Assembly (NCBI GenBank): GCA_033032865.1
Contig: JAWHQI010000065.1
Span: 4,898,001-4,962,000, forward strand
Origin: Dactylorhiza incarnata
Lineage: Eukaryota; Streptophyta; Magnoliopsida; Asparagales; Orchidaceae
Reading direction: 5' to 3'
DNA: 64,000 bases
This document shows positions 1 to 11,796 of the stretch, in pieces. The notes beneath the pieces were generated by a model. The model saw nothing but the letters and a program-made list of their open reading frames with translations, did not search any database and was not told where the DNA came from. The position numbers and the translations under genes are program-made. Positions within the stretch are counted from its first letter, which is position 1. Each line of letters opens with the position of its first letter.

Positions 1-520
1 TCTCCTTCAGAGTGGTGGCAAAGAGCCGACACTGGAAGGCATCTGTCATCGAAAGGATCGAGACCATGTCCTCAAACCATTGCAGGTGCAGGACTGGGTC
101 ATCTTTGCCGGTATAGTAGGACATCTCCGGCCCACTGAATCCCTCTGGCACTGGGGCTGAGAGGATCAACTCATAAAAGGGACTCCCTTCCCCTGCTCGA
201 CGAGTGGTCCTCTCGCGCGGAGTCAGCTCGCATACCTCCGCACTCGCTGGGAAGCTGAACAGCTGCCGCCCGGGGAGATCTCGCGCACTTGCTTCCGTCG
301 CGACCTCCTTCTCAAGCCGCTGGCCCGGAGCGTTCTCGCTGATCTGTTGGGGTGGAACCACCGAGACCACGAGCGTCTTCCATTCGCTTCTTCCGGCGAA
401 GGCTACCTGCACCGTCTGCATGACCTCTCGCTTGAACTTCTCGAACATCTCCAACCACTCTATTGCTGCCGGCGGCTGCGAGTGGCCTGGATCGGAACCA
501 TTTCCTTCATCTCCTGTCAT
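1..520 (-). CDS. Ty3/gypsy gag, N-terminal part (runs off window)
   Basis: An open reading frame on the minus strand starts at the ATG at 520-518 and stays open to base 1, giving about 173 codons with no stop. Near the window edge it reads LILSAPVPEGFSGPEMSYYT, followed by a DPVLHLQWFEDM stretch and a CRLFATTLKE stretch. This is the pattern of plant Ty3/gypsy gag (Retrotrans_gag), best matching Tat-lineage gags in my judgement. Gag packages element RNA into cytoplasmic particles. The start is chosen because a stop lies in frame just upstream and the ATG follows the PBS by about 40 bp. Only the 5' end is present, so intactness cannot be judged. Confidence 0.8.
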   Translation of the reverse strand, partial: MTGDEGNGSDPGHSQPPAAIEWLEMFEKFKREVMQTVQVAFAGRSEWKTLVVSVVPPQQISENAPGQRLEKEVATEASARDLPGRQLFSFPASAEVCELTPRERTTRRAGEGSPFYELILSAPVPEGFSGPEMSYYTGKDDPVLHLQWFEDMVSILSMTDAFQCRLFATTLKE

Positions 521-561
521 CGAGCTCAACTTGGGATTTTCTTGCACTGGCTACGGTCCAT

Positions 562-574
562 GCTCACCGCACCA
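562..574 (-). other. Primer binding site of gypsy element
   Basis: On the minus strand the sequence TGGTGCGGTGAGC follows the LTR end after four further bases. The same layout with TGGTGCAGTGAGC occurs at 63726-63738, so the two elements belong to related families. The primer tRNA is not assigned. Confidence 0.6.
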
Positions 575-578
575 AAAA

Positions 579-1413
579 TGTTGAAATCGTCAACCGGTCT
601 CTGAGTTCGGACCCACAGGGGGGTGTAGCCTGCGCTTACTTCTCCCTCACCAAACTCTCTTGACTGTGGATTGAAAATCTGGAACCGACCCAAGGCTGTA
701 TCAAGGAGGTCCCTCCACACACCCGGAAGATCTTAGAGAGCTTTCCCTCCCAAACCAATGCTCAGCCGGGCACCTTGGAGGGCACTAGCAGCCAACTCCG
801 AAAATTTCCTGGAGGAGAGAGCTCAAAAAAGATCTGATCTCCTCCAAGGTGCCCTTAAGGGTCTATTTATAGATTTTCTAGCCTTGGACTGCAAATATCG
901 TGAATCCGCCTTTTGGTTTTGCTAACCGCACCTCAAACTGGTCTGCTAACAGCCTAATTCCGCTGTTCTGAGGAGTTATTGGCAGCCCACAAGGGGTACC
1001 TGGGTCATTTTGCCTCCAGATCCCCTTGTGCGAGTGGTCCCTGAGGGCACCACTCGCCTCCCTGGGCGAGTGGTCCGTGAAGGCACCATTCGCTTACTAT
1101 GGGCGAGTGGTCCGCGGGGGCTCCACTCGCCTCTTCCTGATACCCCAAGCGAGCGGGGCTTCAACCCTCACTCGCCCGTCTATCCGCACTCCGGAGCCTT
1201 CTCGCCAGCTGTGATGCGAATACTTACTCCTTTCGGCTCATGCGAATGCTTACTTGTACCACCCATTTCTCCTTCTGGTGACCTTGAGTCTGGGATGGGA
1301 CTACTCGGCGAATACGGGGTTGTACATGCATTAATGGACATTTTCGGCCAAAGTGAAAACCCCCCAATTCAGCCCCTATGTGGGCTGGAAAACCACCTAA
1401 ACTTCTTGTAACA
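579..1413 (-). repeat. 5' LTR of minus-strand Ty3/gypsy element (835 bp)
   Basis: The segment begins TGTTGAAATC and ends TTGTAACA on the plus strand, so it has canonical TG...CA ends. It lies directly next to the PBS, so it is the 5' LTR of the element whose gag is at 1-520. A TATA-like ctatttatag at 863-872 fits a minus-strand promoter. The U3 part holds a GC-rich repeat array at 1028-1140. The partner LTR lies outside the window, so the target duplication cannot be checked. Confidence 0.75.
1028..1140. repeat. Three-copy GC-rich palindromic array in gypsy LTR
   Basis: About three units of roughly 37 bp each begin gcgagtggtcc and contain a (C)CACTCGC-type complement, so single units can fold (arms CGAGTGG / CCACTCG in the first unit). 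The third unit is diverged. The array lies in U3, upstream of the TATA-like box on the minus strand. Confidence 0.75.
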
Positions 1414-4400
1414 GCCAGAGGAGATGAATCTCATTCAATGGGGAGATCAATTGGCCTCCCTTGGCCATCATTTCTCAAGTGATCTATCTATCATTTCTTT
1501 TGGTTTTATCCTTCTAAATCCATTACCTATAAAAGTCTTGTATTATCATTATAAATTAAATACTAAATTTGTTATATGATATTATCAAGACTAATGAAAT
1601 AATTGTCAAAAATGGTTTTAAAATGATTATTAGAGGTCTTAGGCTATATGTATAAAATGCGAAAGTTTTTTTTGCTTATTTATTTAATATCCTTGCGTCA
1701 TTTGATAGTCCCTATCATGTTTAATCAAAATCATGCAAAATTGGAATTGAAAAATCATAAAATTCATGTGTCTTAATAAAAAATATTAGCTTTGTTGCTA
1801 GCGCATGATGTTAGTTCTAACGTCGGCGGTAGCACATTTTCCCTTAAAATTATGATTTCTCTAATTATTAATTTCTTAAAAATTATTCTACTAATTTAAT
1901 CATAACTATGTCTTCAGAAAATTATATATATATATGGTTTGATTAATATTCAAAAATCAAAGAGAAAATTTACAAAATACTTCAAAATAACTAAAAATAT
2001 TTTCTCATTATATTTATATTCATTATTCATCGTACAACTTTTCTCTTTAATAATTTGAAAAGGTTGAATATGAATTCTCTTTTATAATACTTCATTTACA
2101 CTATCATGAATAATTAAGTACATAATTTCTATTTGTTAAAGTAATGATCATTTATAATAATCATGCAAAAGCAAAAGTTCATTTAATTTAAACATTAAGC
2201 ATAACTACAAAAGATGCTATTGCTTCCAATATATGGTGTGTGATCATGATCATTATATGTATTATATTTTGTATGTATCTCATTTATATGTAGACTCTAG
2301 AATCATCTTTATACCAATAAAATCAAATCAAATAGAATCATCACTTCATTCTAGGTCTATAAATTAAAATACTATTTTTGAATACGTGCAACATTAACAC
2401 TAATCTTATACGTAACATTGCATTTAAACTCATTATTCTAGCATTATCAACTAATAAATATTATTACTCATGCTAGTTATCTTATATTACCAAAATGAAT
2501 CAATTATAAAGTAGAAAAGATGGAAGTTAAAATTTATAATAATTATGCTGCTTTAAAATCAACTATAATTAGAAATCAATCTCGCATAAAAACCATAGTT
2601 TATAAATTATTTTCATAGGATTAAATGCTTAGTATGTCCATGATCATTCACCCATATTATGTGTCTTACAATAGCGGGGGCATAGGATTGTGTGCATTAG
2701 AGACCTAACCTCTAAGTCATGCCTTGTCCTTAACCGGGGAGGGTTCCAGTAGGGCCTTGCGAGGCACTGGGGGGAAAAAGTGCTAGGTTGAGCGTCGTGT
2801 TTTGTATGCATATGAGATTAACACCCCAACCTACGACATGTGTGTAACTCCTCATTCCCATCCGTCACTTAGTACGGGGCTAGAGTGTTGACATATAGTT
2901 AGAGTATCTTGATCTTAAACATACACATATTATATACATTGCATGAATATTATTTCACTCATGCATATTTTGTTCCAACATGCTATCTTATGTTTTTTTT
3001 ACTATATGCTCTTTGGACTTTCATGAGTTTGAAAAAACATAAGTATTTTGACACCTTACGCCAAAAATCCTTTATCCGCATCTTTCATATTATTATTCAA
3101 AACTCTTTGCGGTACTTGATGTCTCTTATCTTTAGAAAACATGAATCAAGAAAAATCAAAACGAAAAATTATCAAAAATCATGTTTTTTAAGCAAAGTAC
3201 CAAATCACTGTTGCTAGCGCCACGCGATAGTACTAGCGCTGGCGACAGAAGAAAATCGATTTTTTCTTTCTATTTGCATTTTTTTGACATAGAAGATCAT
3301 TATACTGATATGCTCTTAATATACTTCTATGTTTTTCAGAAAACTATTTAGTTTAAAATATTTAAAAATCAAATATAATTTTTCAAAACAATTTCAAAAG
3401 AATAAAAATAGGTTTGTCTTATTATTTTTTTATGTGTATTTATTATTTTGTATTTGTTATAAAAATATCAAAAATTATAAAAACGGTTTGCTATTCATTG
3501 AAATGTTTCAAGGATCATTAGGTTTATCTTTTCAAGATTAAAATACAATGTTAAATTCTAATTTCAAGTATCTTAAAACATTGTTTTGTGTCATGCCTTG
3601 AACAATATCTTGTAATGTGCAATGAAATTGATTATAAAAATCATAGGTAGAAGTGTTTAACATGCCTCTAAGTATGAGTAATGCTTTACATTTGATAATG
3701 ATTTATTCACTCGTCTCTTTGATAATCTACAAATGATTTTAATCTTACTATTGCGTGATTGTGTAGTGTAACAACTTCACAATATTAGACGTGAGCTTAG
3801 TTTACCTACACCTCATAATTTTTTTTCATGCATTTATATTTGAAGAAGTGTGTTTTTAAATCAAAATCTCTTTGTTTACAAAAACAAGTGAATTCAGAGA
3901 ACTTTGTCCCAAACCAAAATTCAAATGAATACATGACAAAGATAACTCCACCAAGCACTACTCACCCTCCTGATAAGTCTTAATGAACATTGTGAGGTTG
4001 AGCGCCTTGGAGAGAATTGTAAAGTATTTTGTGCAAACTCTTTTATACACTACTTCTTCTTGTACACTGGATCACAATTAAATAAATGATAAAATAATAT
4101 ATGTGATCCCCCAAGCACTACTTTGCACCCTGATAAGTCTTAATGAGCATTGTCTGTGTAGAGCACCTTGGGAGTTGTAGTATTTCAATGTGCATTAAAA
4201 TCAAATATAGCTTTGTGGGTGGAAGTAATTCTAAAAACGCTTTTCAATAATGTTGTGTTTATTCCATTATACATGTCATGTGTTTATTCCATTCTACTCA
4301 TGAGTATTAGACTTTAAAGCATATTTACATGCCTTTTCTACAATTTTAGTAAATGTACTAGATAACTTTGCATGATCTCTACAATGAATAAGTATACTTG

Positions 4401-4756
4401 AATTGTGAATTTAAAATATTGTAGTTTATCAATCTTGTCTTGATAAATTAACACGCTTGAATTAATTTTTGGCTACCAAAAGCATATCTTTTATTTCAAA
4501 ATCGCAAACATCTTATTTCAAAAACTATCACTCTTATTTATTTTCTATGATTATAAATTTCAAGAAGGATGTTTATTGTAAGAATGCTTATTATATTTGC
4601 ACTTATCTTTCGCTACGCCTTGTATGCTCAATCTTGCTTATTTAATTTCTAAACAAGTGCTATTATATTTTGATAACAAATGATATTGTGCTCTTGGCCT
4701 TCAATTGCTACAACATCTATTTTCTACTAAAACAAAACTCTTCCTCATTTACTATG
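1414..4756 (+). other. AT-rich non-coding DNA, probably internal 3' part of a Sirevirus-like element
   Basis: No open frame with a recognisable product is seen over more than 3 kb. GC-rich tags at about 1795-1835 and 3209-3245 (gctagcg...ggcggtagc and gctagcg...gctggcg types) match motifs inside the Sirevirus-like LTR at 8217-9545. This suggests the stretch belongs to the same element upstream of its polypurine tracts. The junction with the gypsy LTR at 1413/1414 has no visible signature. A less AT-rich block at 2640-2890 contains no gene I recognise. An envelope-like gene was sought and not found. Confidence 0.45.
3952..4174 (+). repeat. Imperfect direct repeat of about 60 bp
   Basis: Two copies (about 3952-4012 and 4111-4174) share ccaagcactact, cctgataagtcttaatga and gcaccttgg-type words in the same order, about 100 bp apart. 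No function is assigned. Confidence 0.6.
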
Positions 4757-5012
4757 TTTCAAACTAGACTTGGGCATTAAAACCGGGCCTGGGGGCCGGC
4801 CCGGGCCCGGCCTGGCAAAAGCCCAAGTAGGCCCGGTGGCGGGCTAAGCCCGCCCCGGGCCAGGCCGGGCTACGGGGCCCTTGCAGGGCCCCGATTTTTG
4901 GGCAAAGCCCAGCCTGAAAACCGGCCCGGGCCAGGCCGGGCAAAGCCCGGTTTAAAGGCCCGGGCTGGAACTGGGCCGGGCTTTGCTCAGGCCCATAAGA
5001 CCGGGCCCAAAA

Positions 5013-5064
5013 CCAACGGCTATAGAGTCGTTGGGTGCACACCCAACGGCTCTATAGTCGTTGG
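5013..5064. repeat. 52-bp near-perfect palindrome inside hAT
   Basis: Two arms of about 25 bp, beginning ccaacggctatagag and ending ctctatagtcgttgg, are reverse complements apart from about two mismatched positions, centred on gtgcac. A second, shorter self-complementary stretch (gccgcctgcagc / gctgctgcaggcggc) follows at about 5069-5108. It lies between the subterminal repeats and the transposase start. Confidence 0.8.
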
Positions 5065-5206
5065 GGATGCTGCCGCCTGCAGCATTAAATGCTGCTGCAG
5101 GCGGCAGCAGCATAAAGTCGCTGCTGCCACTTTATCAAGTGGCAGCAACCACTTTAATTATTTTTTTTAAAAAAATTTTAAATTAAATTTTTATTTAAAC
5201 CCCCCC

Positions 5207-5297
5207 TCTCCTCTCTCTCTCTTACTCTCTCTCACTCTCTCTTACTCTCTTACTCTCTCTCTCTCTCTCTAAGTCTCTTACTCTCTCACTCTCTCTC
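5207..5297 (+). repeat. CT-rich microsatellite in hAT leader
   Basis: Interrupted (CT)n with ttactctct units lies directly upstream of the transposase ATG at 5303, in the expected 5' untranslated position. Confidence 0.9.
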
Positions 5298-5302
5298 ATT
5301 CG

Positions 5303-7235
5303 ATGTCGTCGAGCATGGCGTCGTCGTCATCAACGTTGGCGCACGAAATTGTGGAGCACAAACACACGGCTCAAGTGTGGGAGCACTTCGAGAAAGTCAA
5401 AGTTGGCAACGAACACAGGGCAAAGTGCAAACTTTGCGGGAATCTGCTCACACTCAGTGGCAACTCAACACTCGCACGACACATTAAGTCGTGCATGGCG
5501 AAGCAAGCTCCCGAGTCCAGTCAGGCGCAATTATCGGGATCCGGACAAATATGGACATACGATCAAGCTCGGCAGCGGGAGATGCAGGTGAAGAACGTCA
5601 TCAGACGTGAGATGCCGTTCAACCACTATGATAACGCGAAGGAGACCGAGTACATACATCAAGGGCTTCAACCCAAATATCAGCAAGTAAGTCGATCTAC
5701 CATTAAACGCGACGCACTTAAATATTATTTAGAAGCGAAACAATCTTTAATAAATTATTTTGAAATTTTTGAGGGTCGAGTGAGTTTAACGAGCGACGTT
5801 TGGACAAGTAGTATAAAATTAGGATTATCATATATGTGTATCACTTGTCACTGGGTCGATCCCGTTTCCTGGGATCTAAATAAGCGGATAATATGTTTTG
5901 AAAGTTTTGAAGTCCCGCACACCGGTTAAGCGATTTATCAATTTATTTTAAAATGTGTGCGGGAATTTAAAATTAAAGATAAAATTATGAGTATTTCTTT
6001 TGATAACGCCACAAATAATACCACCGCAATTGAGTGGTTAAAATGCGATTTAAGACCTATGTTAAACGATGCATTTTTTCATACTCGTTGTGTATGTCAC
6101 GTTTTAAATTTAGTCGTACAGGATAGTTTAGCTTATATGGAACCAATTATTAATAAAATTCATTTAATGTTACAATTTATTTATAGTTCTAAACAACGAC
6201 GACAAGATTTTAAAAAATTCGTAAATGCAAAAGGTAAAATTTTTTTGAAACCTTTATTTGACATGCCAATTAGATGGAACTCGACCTACACAATGTTAAA
6301 ACGGGTGATTCGTCAAAAATCACTACTTATGGAATATTATACTACGTTAGGTATGTTCAATTTAAATGAGTCCGATTGGGCAGTTTTAGAAAGTTATATG
6401 GAATTATTAGAAGTTTTTACACGACAACAAATTATTTATCGGGCGTGTATTATCATACTAGCCCGCTAGTTATTGAAAATTTGTTAATATAATACAAAAA
6501 TTAAATTATTTTAAACAACATATCGGATGACAAGATTTAATAGAATTAATGGATTTTTTTTTTAAATATTATAAAGAAATGCCAGCGATGTTTTCATGCG
6601 CCGCCGCTTTGAATCCTCTATTCGGCGTAGAAGGCGTTGAAAATTTAATAGAAGAAATATATAATAATTTAGGCGAAAATATTAGTTACTCAAATTTGGA
6701 TAACATTAGTATTTTAAATTTTAACACTATTTTTACTGAATGTTATAATTATTACGATAATTTATACGGATCGCGGCCCCGAGAGGATGTGTCGCAACCA
6801 AAAACACGCGATAATTTTAAAAATAAAATGTTAGAGCTAGCATCTAGGAAAAAAACACGCACAACTTCTAGTAGTTTAAATGAATTAGGTTTGTATACGA
6901 AGACACAATTTCGTGATTTTATGAGTACGGATGAAATAGAAAATTTTGATCTTTTAAAATGATAGAAAGGTAAAGTAAATACCTATCCTATTATGACCTA
7001 TATGAGCCGAGATTTACTAACGATCCAAGCTAGCACAGTAGGTTCGGAGTCTGCTTTTTCTCTTAGTGGCAGGGTGTTGAACGAGCGGAGAAGTCGTCTA
7101 ATCGAAGAATCGCTCGAAATCTGCATATGCTACAAGTATCACTTGGATGCAATGAGGAGGAAGCAGCATACTTCAAATTTGGAGGATAGCTCGTCCGAAA
7201 TGGAAGACGAGATGAACGCAATCAACCTAAATTAG
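5303..7235 (+). pseudogene. hAT transposase (BED finger, catalytic core, hAT dimerisation domain), broken
   Basis: The first block (5303-5929) opens MSSSMASSSSTLAHEIVEHK and contains a BED-type zinc finger (CKLC ... H-I-K-S-C). It is followed by a DVWTSS stretch typical of the hAT catalytic core. Block two (5957-6469) carries SISFDNATNNTTA and a CHVLNLVVQD helix. Block three is 6549-6962. The last block (6993-7235) holds the C-terminal dimerisation motif TVGSESAFSLSGRVLNERRS. Lesions: a TAA at 5927-5929 where family members usually have Gln, frameshifting between about 6420 and 6549, and tandem stops TGA-TAG at 6960-6965 where the family has a Trp-Trp pair. The stop changes are C-to-T or G-to-A type, which fits decay of methylated DNA. 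The start ATG is real and follows the CT-rich leader. Confidence 0.88.
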
Positions 7236-7741
7236 TTAAAAGCATCGTTTAAAGCTCAAAGCCTCAAAGGTGGCGAGCCGGATTTTGAAAAGCGGACGAA
7301 ATATGTAATCTTTATTTTTTTTAATAATTGTATTTGCAAAGTTAGTTTATGCGGATAATTATTATTTTTTATTTTAGAATTCAAATTTTCAAATACACAT
7401 ATGTATAATTATGTGTAATTCGTTTTCGTTCAATATTAATATTTTTTTTCTTCTTATAATACTTGTGTCTTTTGTGTCTTTTTTTTTTTAATTTATATTT
7501 TATAATTTATAGTTTATATTTTTTAATAAAAAATTAAAATAAATAAATATAAAAAAAATAAAATTATAAAAAATAAAAAAACCGGGCCGGGCCCTAGGCA
7601 GGCCCCCTTCCATGGGTGAAAGCCTGGCCCGGCCCGGCCTGGTTGCAACCAAGGCCCGGGCCCGATTCCAAAAAGCCCGGGCCCGGTAAGCCCGGTTCAA
7701 GCCCGGGCCCGGGGGGCTTTTTGGTCAGGACTATTTCAAAC

Positions 7742-8216
7742 TCCTATAAAGATGTTTATTTACCTTGAATCGTGCTTTCCACTATCCTTACTACTTGTAC
7801 GCTTGATCATGAATATTTTCTTACCCAACAAGTGATATTGGCTACTTATCTAATGATACTTCATTCTTACTCCAAATTTCCTACAAAAGGAGGAGAACAA
7901 CTAAATAATTCGAACTTCATCCTTTACTCACTCACCTTGTAGTATCACTAAGTCATAAATCATTGCCATGCACTTTCTCTTCTCTCCACCCTCTTTTAAT
8001 AATACCAAAAGGGGGAGAATAACTTTGAAGGAAATTCACACTTAAGGGGATCAAAATACATAGGATGCTTTGATGTAGGGGGAGCACTCATATAAGGGGA
8101 GCATCTATATAGAGGGAGCATATTCGTACTATCATGCACATCCTTTACTATAAACACAAGTCTTATATTTGAATGATTTCTTTCTAAGATAATTTGTTAT
8201 TATCAAAAGGGGAGTT
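7742..8216 (+). other. Sirevirus-type 3' untranslated region with multiple polypurine tracts
   Basis: Several purine tracts (aaaaggaggagaac, aaaagggggagaat, tagggggagc, aaggggagc, agagggagc, and finally aaaaggggag directly before the LTR) occur in 400 bp. Multiple polypurine tracts are a described conserved feature of Sireviruses (Ty1/copia). The last tract ends at 8214, three bases before the LTR. Confidence 0.75.
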
Positions 8217-9545
8217 TGTTGAAACAAACTTTTCACATATCTTTGTTTGAGAATAACAAATTCCGTTATATTTGATCATACTTGTCATGTGTTTATAGTG
8301 TGCAGGAACTTCTACTTTCAAGCTTCTATAAGTTCAAAAGAAAAGATGATGATTTCATATCAGTTTAGTAATCTGCGGCTAGCGCGACGCGCTAACGCTA
8401 CCACTGGCGATAGCTTCGTCGAATAAGGAAATGTCGTCGAGTTGGAAGCATTTGTCGAATAAGGAAATGTCGTCGAGACTAAATATAATAACCCTTACCG
8501 CGACGCGTTAAGGATAACGCCCGACGGTAACTTATGGAAGTCCCGTGATCATGATGCTGATTGAGGAGCAGAAAAGGAAGGAGATCTGATGGTTGTGAAA
8601 GATATATCGCTAACGCGGTGCGTTATCATTACCTCGGCGCGGTAGGAGGGGATACTAAATTTGGAGGCATAATTTTACCAAAAATGACTTGATTCACGTG
8701 CTAGCTTGTTTCCTAAAGAGGCTACTGCCCGACGGTAGCACTACCGCTGGCACTAGGATCTGAGTCTATTTAAAGAGCAATTCGCCTTCATTTTGATTTG
8801 CTGATTTGACGAGATATCGAAGCCACAACTCCTGTATAGTTGAGAGCCTCCTCTTTGCAACCAAGAGAACTCAGTCAACGTTCGTGAACGCTAAGGACTT
8901 GAAGAAAGATCAATCACGACGACTTCATCTTCAAGTTCATCTTGTTGAGGGAGTTTCTTTGATGTTTTTAGTTCCTATTATTTGTAACACTTTTTATCGT
9001 CAATAGAGAATTCGTCGCGTGGTTGGCGACTAGGGTCTTGCGGGCACTAGGGAGAATTCTCCTCGTGGGTGTGGCGACTAGGTCTAGGGTTATATCTAAG
9101 GGGCGGCTCGAGGCCTCATCTGGGGAGAGATATGCTAGAGCCAACCGGTCCTTCGGAGAAGGGTTGGTATAAAAAACCAAAAAGGGTTTTTATACTTTGG
9201 CCTCAATCCCAAGCCTTATTGGGATAAGATTTTGTAATCATTTCTAAAGCAACAATACTATCTGTTTTTCTCTAATATTGTCCTGCCATCTTTGATCGTT
9301 GAAATCTAAATGAAAAGGCATTCTCTGTCACTAACGCCGCGCGGTAACGCTACCGCTGACATAGCGACAGAGTTCACATCTCTCGTGCCTAGTACAACCT
9401 AGTTTCATAAAAAGCCTACAACAGTGTCTTAACTGAAATATTTTCATAAATACAGTCAACATATTCGAATAAACTAAATTAAGTTCAAAATTTTTTAAAA
9501 CCCTTATTCACCCCCCTCCCTCTAAGGGCGCCTACAGATCCAACA
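8217..9545 (+). repeat. 3' LTR of plus-strand Sirevirus-like element (1329 bp)
   Basis: The segment starts TGTTGAAAC and ends GATCCAACA. Its first 100 bp match, on the opposite strand, the LTR end at 20372 (shared gagaataacaaatt and gatcatacttg words). A TATA-like ctatttaaag is at 8766-8775. GC-rich words of the ctaacgc/gctaccgc/ggtagc type recur throughout an otherwise AT-rich LTR. The end tattcacccccctccctcta is typical of Sirevirus LTR ends. The matching 5' LTR is not in the window. Confidence 0.8.
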
Positions 9546-10599
9546 ACATGTGCGCTTATTTTTTCTATATAACTAATGTTCACTATTTCTGCCAAATTGA
9601 CCAACCGGGAGCGGCGTTTTTAGTCCAGATTCGCCCCAGAGCTCTAGGTTTTTTCCCTAGGTCATCTCTTACCTCCATAAGTATTCTAAAATTGAAGAAG
9701 GTGATTTGCAAGGTTCCATTGGAGCTTAAAGCTGGAGCACTTGACGTAGAGGTGAACAAATCAGAGAGAAGACATGACTAGGAGGAGGTGACAACTCTCT
9801 TCGTATCGTGGAAGGTAGCCATGAAAGAGTTGGAAGAGTTGGTGGACCAAGCCGTGCTCCCCTTCGATTCCGAGAAAGTGTCTCTCGTTTCCTCTGTATC
9901 AAGGAGTGGTAACTTGTTTCTTGCCCTTCTCTTTTAGAGTATTTGTAATCTTAATCGGAGTGTATTCTAAAGCATCTACACACCATGACATTATGTGTAG
10001 GTGTTCATAGTTGTATTTTCTATTGTGGATGATTTGGAAAGTATTGTTGCTCTTATTTCAGCTCTTCATAATGTGTTTGTGATCTTGATGTGTTTGGATG
10101 TTGGAGATCTTGAGTTTGTTGTGACTTCGTTGTGATTTGAGTGAGCTTTTGAGCTCGAGAGCGTGAGTTTGGCTTTGTTGTAAAGTGAGTATATGGAGGT
10201 GAGGGCGACCCTCATTGGTGATTGTGAGTGCGAGGCGGTGTTGGCGACCCGTGGAGTGAGCGAAGAGATGCTTGCGACCCTCAAGTGTGATTGAGAGTGC
10301 AAAGTAGTGTTGGCGACCCACGGAGGTGTGGAGCGGTGTTGGCGACCCGCACCTTAGCTTAGTTTTATTTCCTTGCTTTAGGTGTTAAGAAACCCATATC
10401 AAATCAACGCTTTCCCGCCATAGCTTTTATTTCAAGTCTTTCTCAAGAGATAACTCCACCCAGCCATGTTCCGTGTGAGATCGATACCCGGGGATTCACT
10501 TCTCATTTTATTATTACTTGTACGGACACGGTATCCTTGTCGTGTGACGCATCAACTACCTGGAAAAACATCAACGATCTAAACAAAGAGACAAGAAAT
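9546..10599 (+). repeat. Composite repeat S, copy 1, left part
   Basis: From 9696 onward this stretch is collinear with 20373-21285 (shared gaaggtgatttgcaaggttc and many later words, with scattered substitutions). It contains repeated ggcgaccc words at about 10200-10345. It also contains a stretch resembling plant gypsy LTR ends (gtgtgagatcgatacccggg ... gtgtgacgcatca). The 150 bp at 9546-9695 have no counterpart before copy 2. It is interrupted at 10599 by a copia element. No coding function is recognised in this part. Confidence 0.75.
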
Positions 10600-11796
10600 T
10601 GTGAAATTTTTTCTAAGGACCTTGTGAGAGCAAGCAGGAATCGATTATGCAACTTAGAGATACAAGCCAAACAACCAGAAACAAACTTTAGGCAAGCAAT
10701 TGATCTTTATTGATAGCATAAACTTCATTACAGGGCAAGACATGCTTGGCGAGACATGATTTCGCCAACACAGATACCAAACAGAAAAGCAAGAAGATGA
10801 GGATAACTTGAGATCGCTCCAGACCGCGCGACCTCCCTGCGACTTCAACACACTGCCAGACCGCAGCGCCTTGCCGATCACAGCACACCACCAATCCGCT
10901 GATCAGACCGCTCCCTTCTTCCGACCTCCTGATTCTCCCGAACTCCAGCACCACAACTCCAAGCCGCAGACCGCCCGAACACTTTCAGAGGAAGAGGTGA
11001 TCGCTGCCGCCCACACTATCCGCAGAAGCTGCACAAGAGGAATTCAATCAGCAGACCGCACAGTCAGAATAAACCAGACCGCAGGAAACAAGCGAACTCA
11101 GCTTACACTTGGTGTATTCTGTTGCTGCTACAGTGGCCTCCTATTTATAGGCGCGGGACCTGATCCAGTCACCACCCTATGAGATAGGATCACCACCCTC
11201 CAGATCGCGTGACCTTATCGGTCAACCCGCGCGATCAACAACATAACTCCTGCTTCATTTTGGTGAACCCGCCAGCTTCAATTCTCCACCATGAGAGACC
11301 GCCGCTCTCACAGCAGACCGCGACTCTCCAAAGAGATCGCCAGACCGCCCGAAGCTATTCACCACCTATGTTCGCTCGAGACCGCGAACACAGCCAGTCC
11401 GCCATCAACCCGCGAACTCCTGTCCGTATGCCGATCTCCTCCTGAGACCGCGAACAGCAACCAGCTCGCATACCAGTCTCCTCCTGAGACCGCGAACTGA
11501 GACCGCGCGACTAGGAGCCTTAGTCCGCGACAACTAACAGAGAACCTGGAACACCCTGTGCAGTCACACCTGACCCCCACAGTCTTGAAGAAGACAACCA
11601 GCCGCACGGTTATAGACAACCCGCGTGACCTTGGACCAGATACCAGCGGTCACTCCAGGAGACCACAGTTAGGCTACTACCAGCCAGACCGCAGAGGCAG
11701 ACCGCCAGGCCGTGCGGTCATGCCAGACCGCCCGACCTCCTCCCAGACCGCCCAGGTCCAAAAGCCTCCTTCACTTCCACTTCAACAATTTCAACA
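10600..11796 (-). repeat. 3' LTR of copia element (1197 bp)
   Basis: It begins TGTGAAATTT and ends TTTCAACA on the plus strand. By eye I count 17 copies of AGACCGC (GCGGTCT in element sense), a dense GC-rich motif array. A TATA-like ctatttatag near 11148-11157 fits minus-strand transcription. The gag-pol stop codon lies inside the first bases of this LTR. Confidence 0.95.

Larger units (their letters stand above)
4765..7733 (+). mobile_element. hAT DNA transposon, decayed autonomous copy (2969 bp)
   Basis: The element is flanked by a perfect 8-bp duplication, tttcaaac, at 4757-4764 and 7734-7741, which is the hallmark of hAT insertion. Its ends are short imperfect inverted repeats: tagacttgggca at the left, and tagtcctgacca when the right end is read on the minus strand. 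Both subterminal regions (about 4780-5005 and 7580-7715) are packed with CCCGGGC/GGCCCGG words, as in many plant hATs where subterminal repeats bind transposase. Inside is a broken transposase gene in the plus direction. The host sequence is Sirevirus-like retrotransposon DNA. Confidence 0.92.

Noticed and set aside
204..663. Plus-strand frames of up to 126 codons
   Set aside because: They are antisense to the gypsy gag and PBS region.
2640..2890. GC-normal block in AT-rich DNA, considered as a tRNA or other small RNA gene
   Set aside because: No cloverleaf, A/B box pair or terminator run could be found.
4764..5170. Pro/Gly/Ala-rich frames on both strands
   Set aside because: They lie in the CCCGGGC-rich subterminal repeats of the hAT element and have no domain support.
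1414..8216. Possible envelope-like gene of a Sirevirus
   Set aside because: No frame of adequate length and no membrane-segment pattern outside short AT-rich artefacts.
10654..11619. Short frames repeated identically at 16019-16984
   Set aside because: They fall inside the two copia LTRs and are on either strand without conserved domains.
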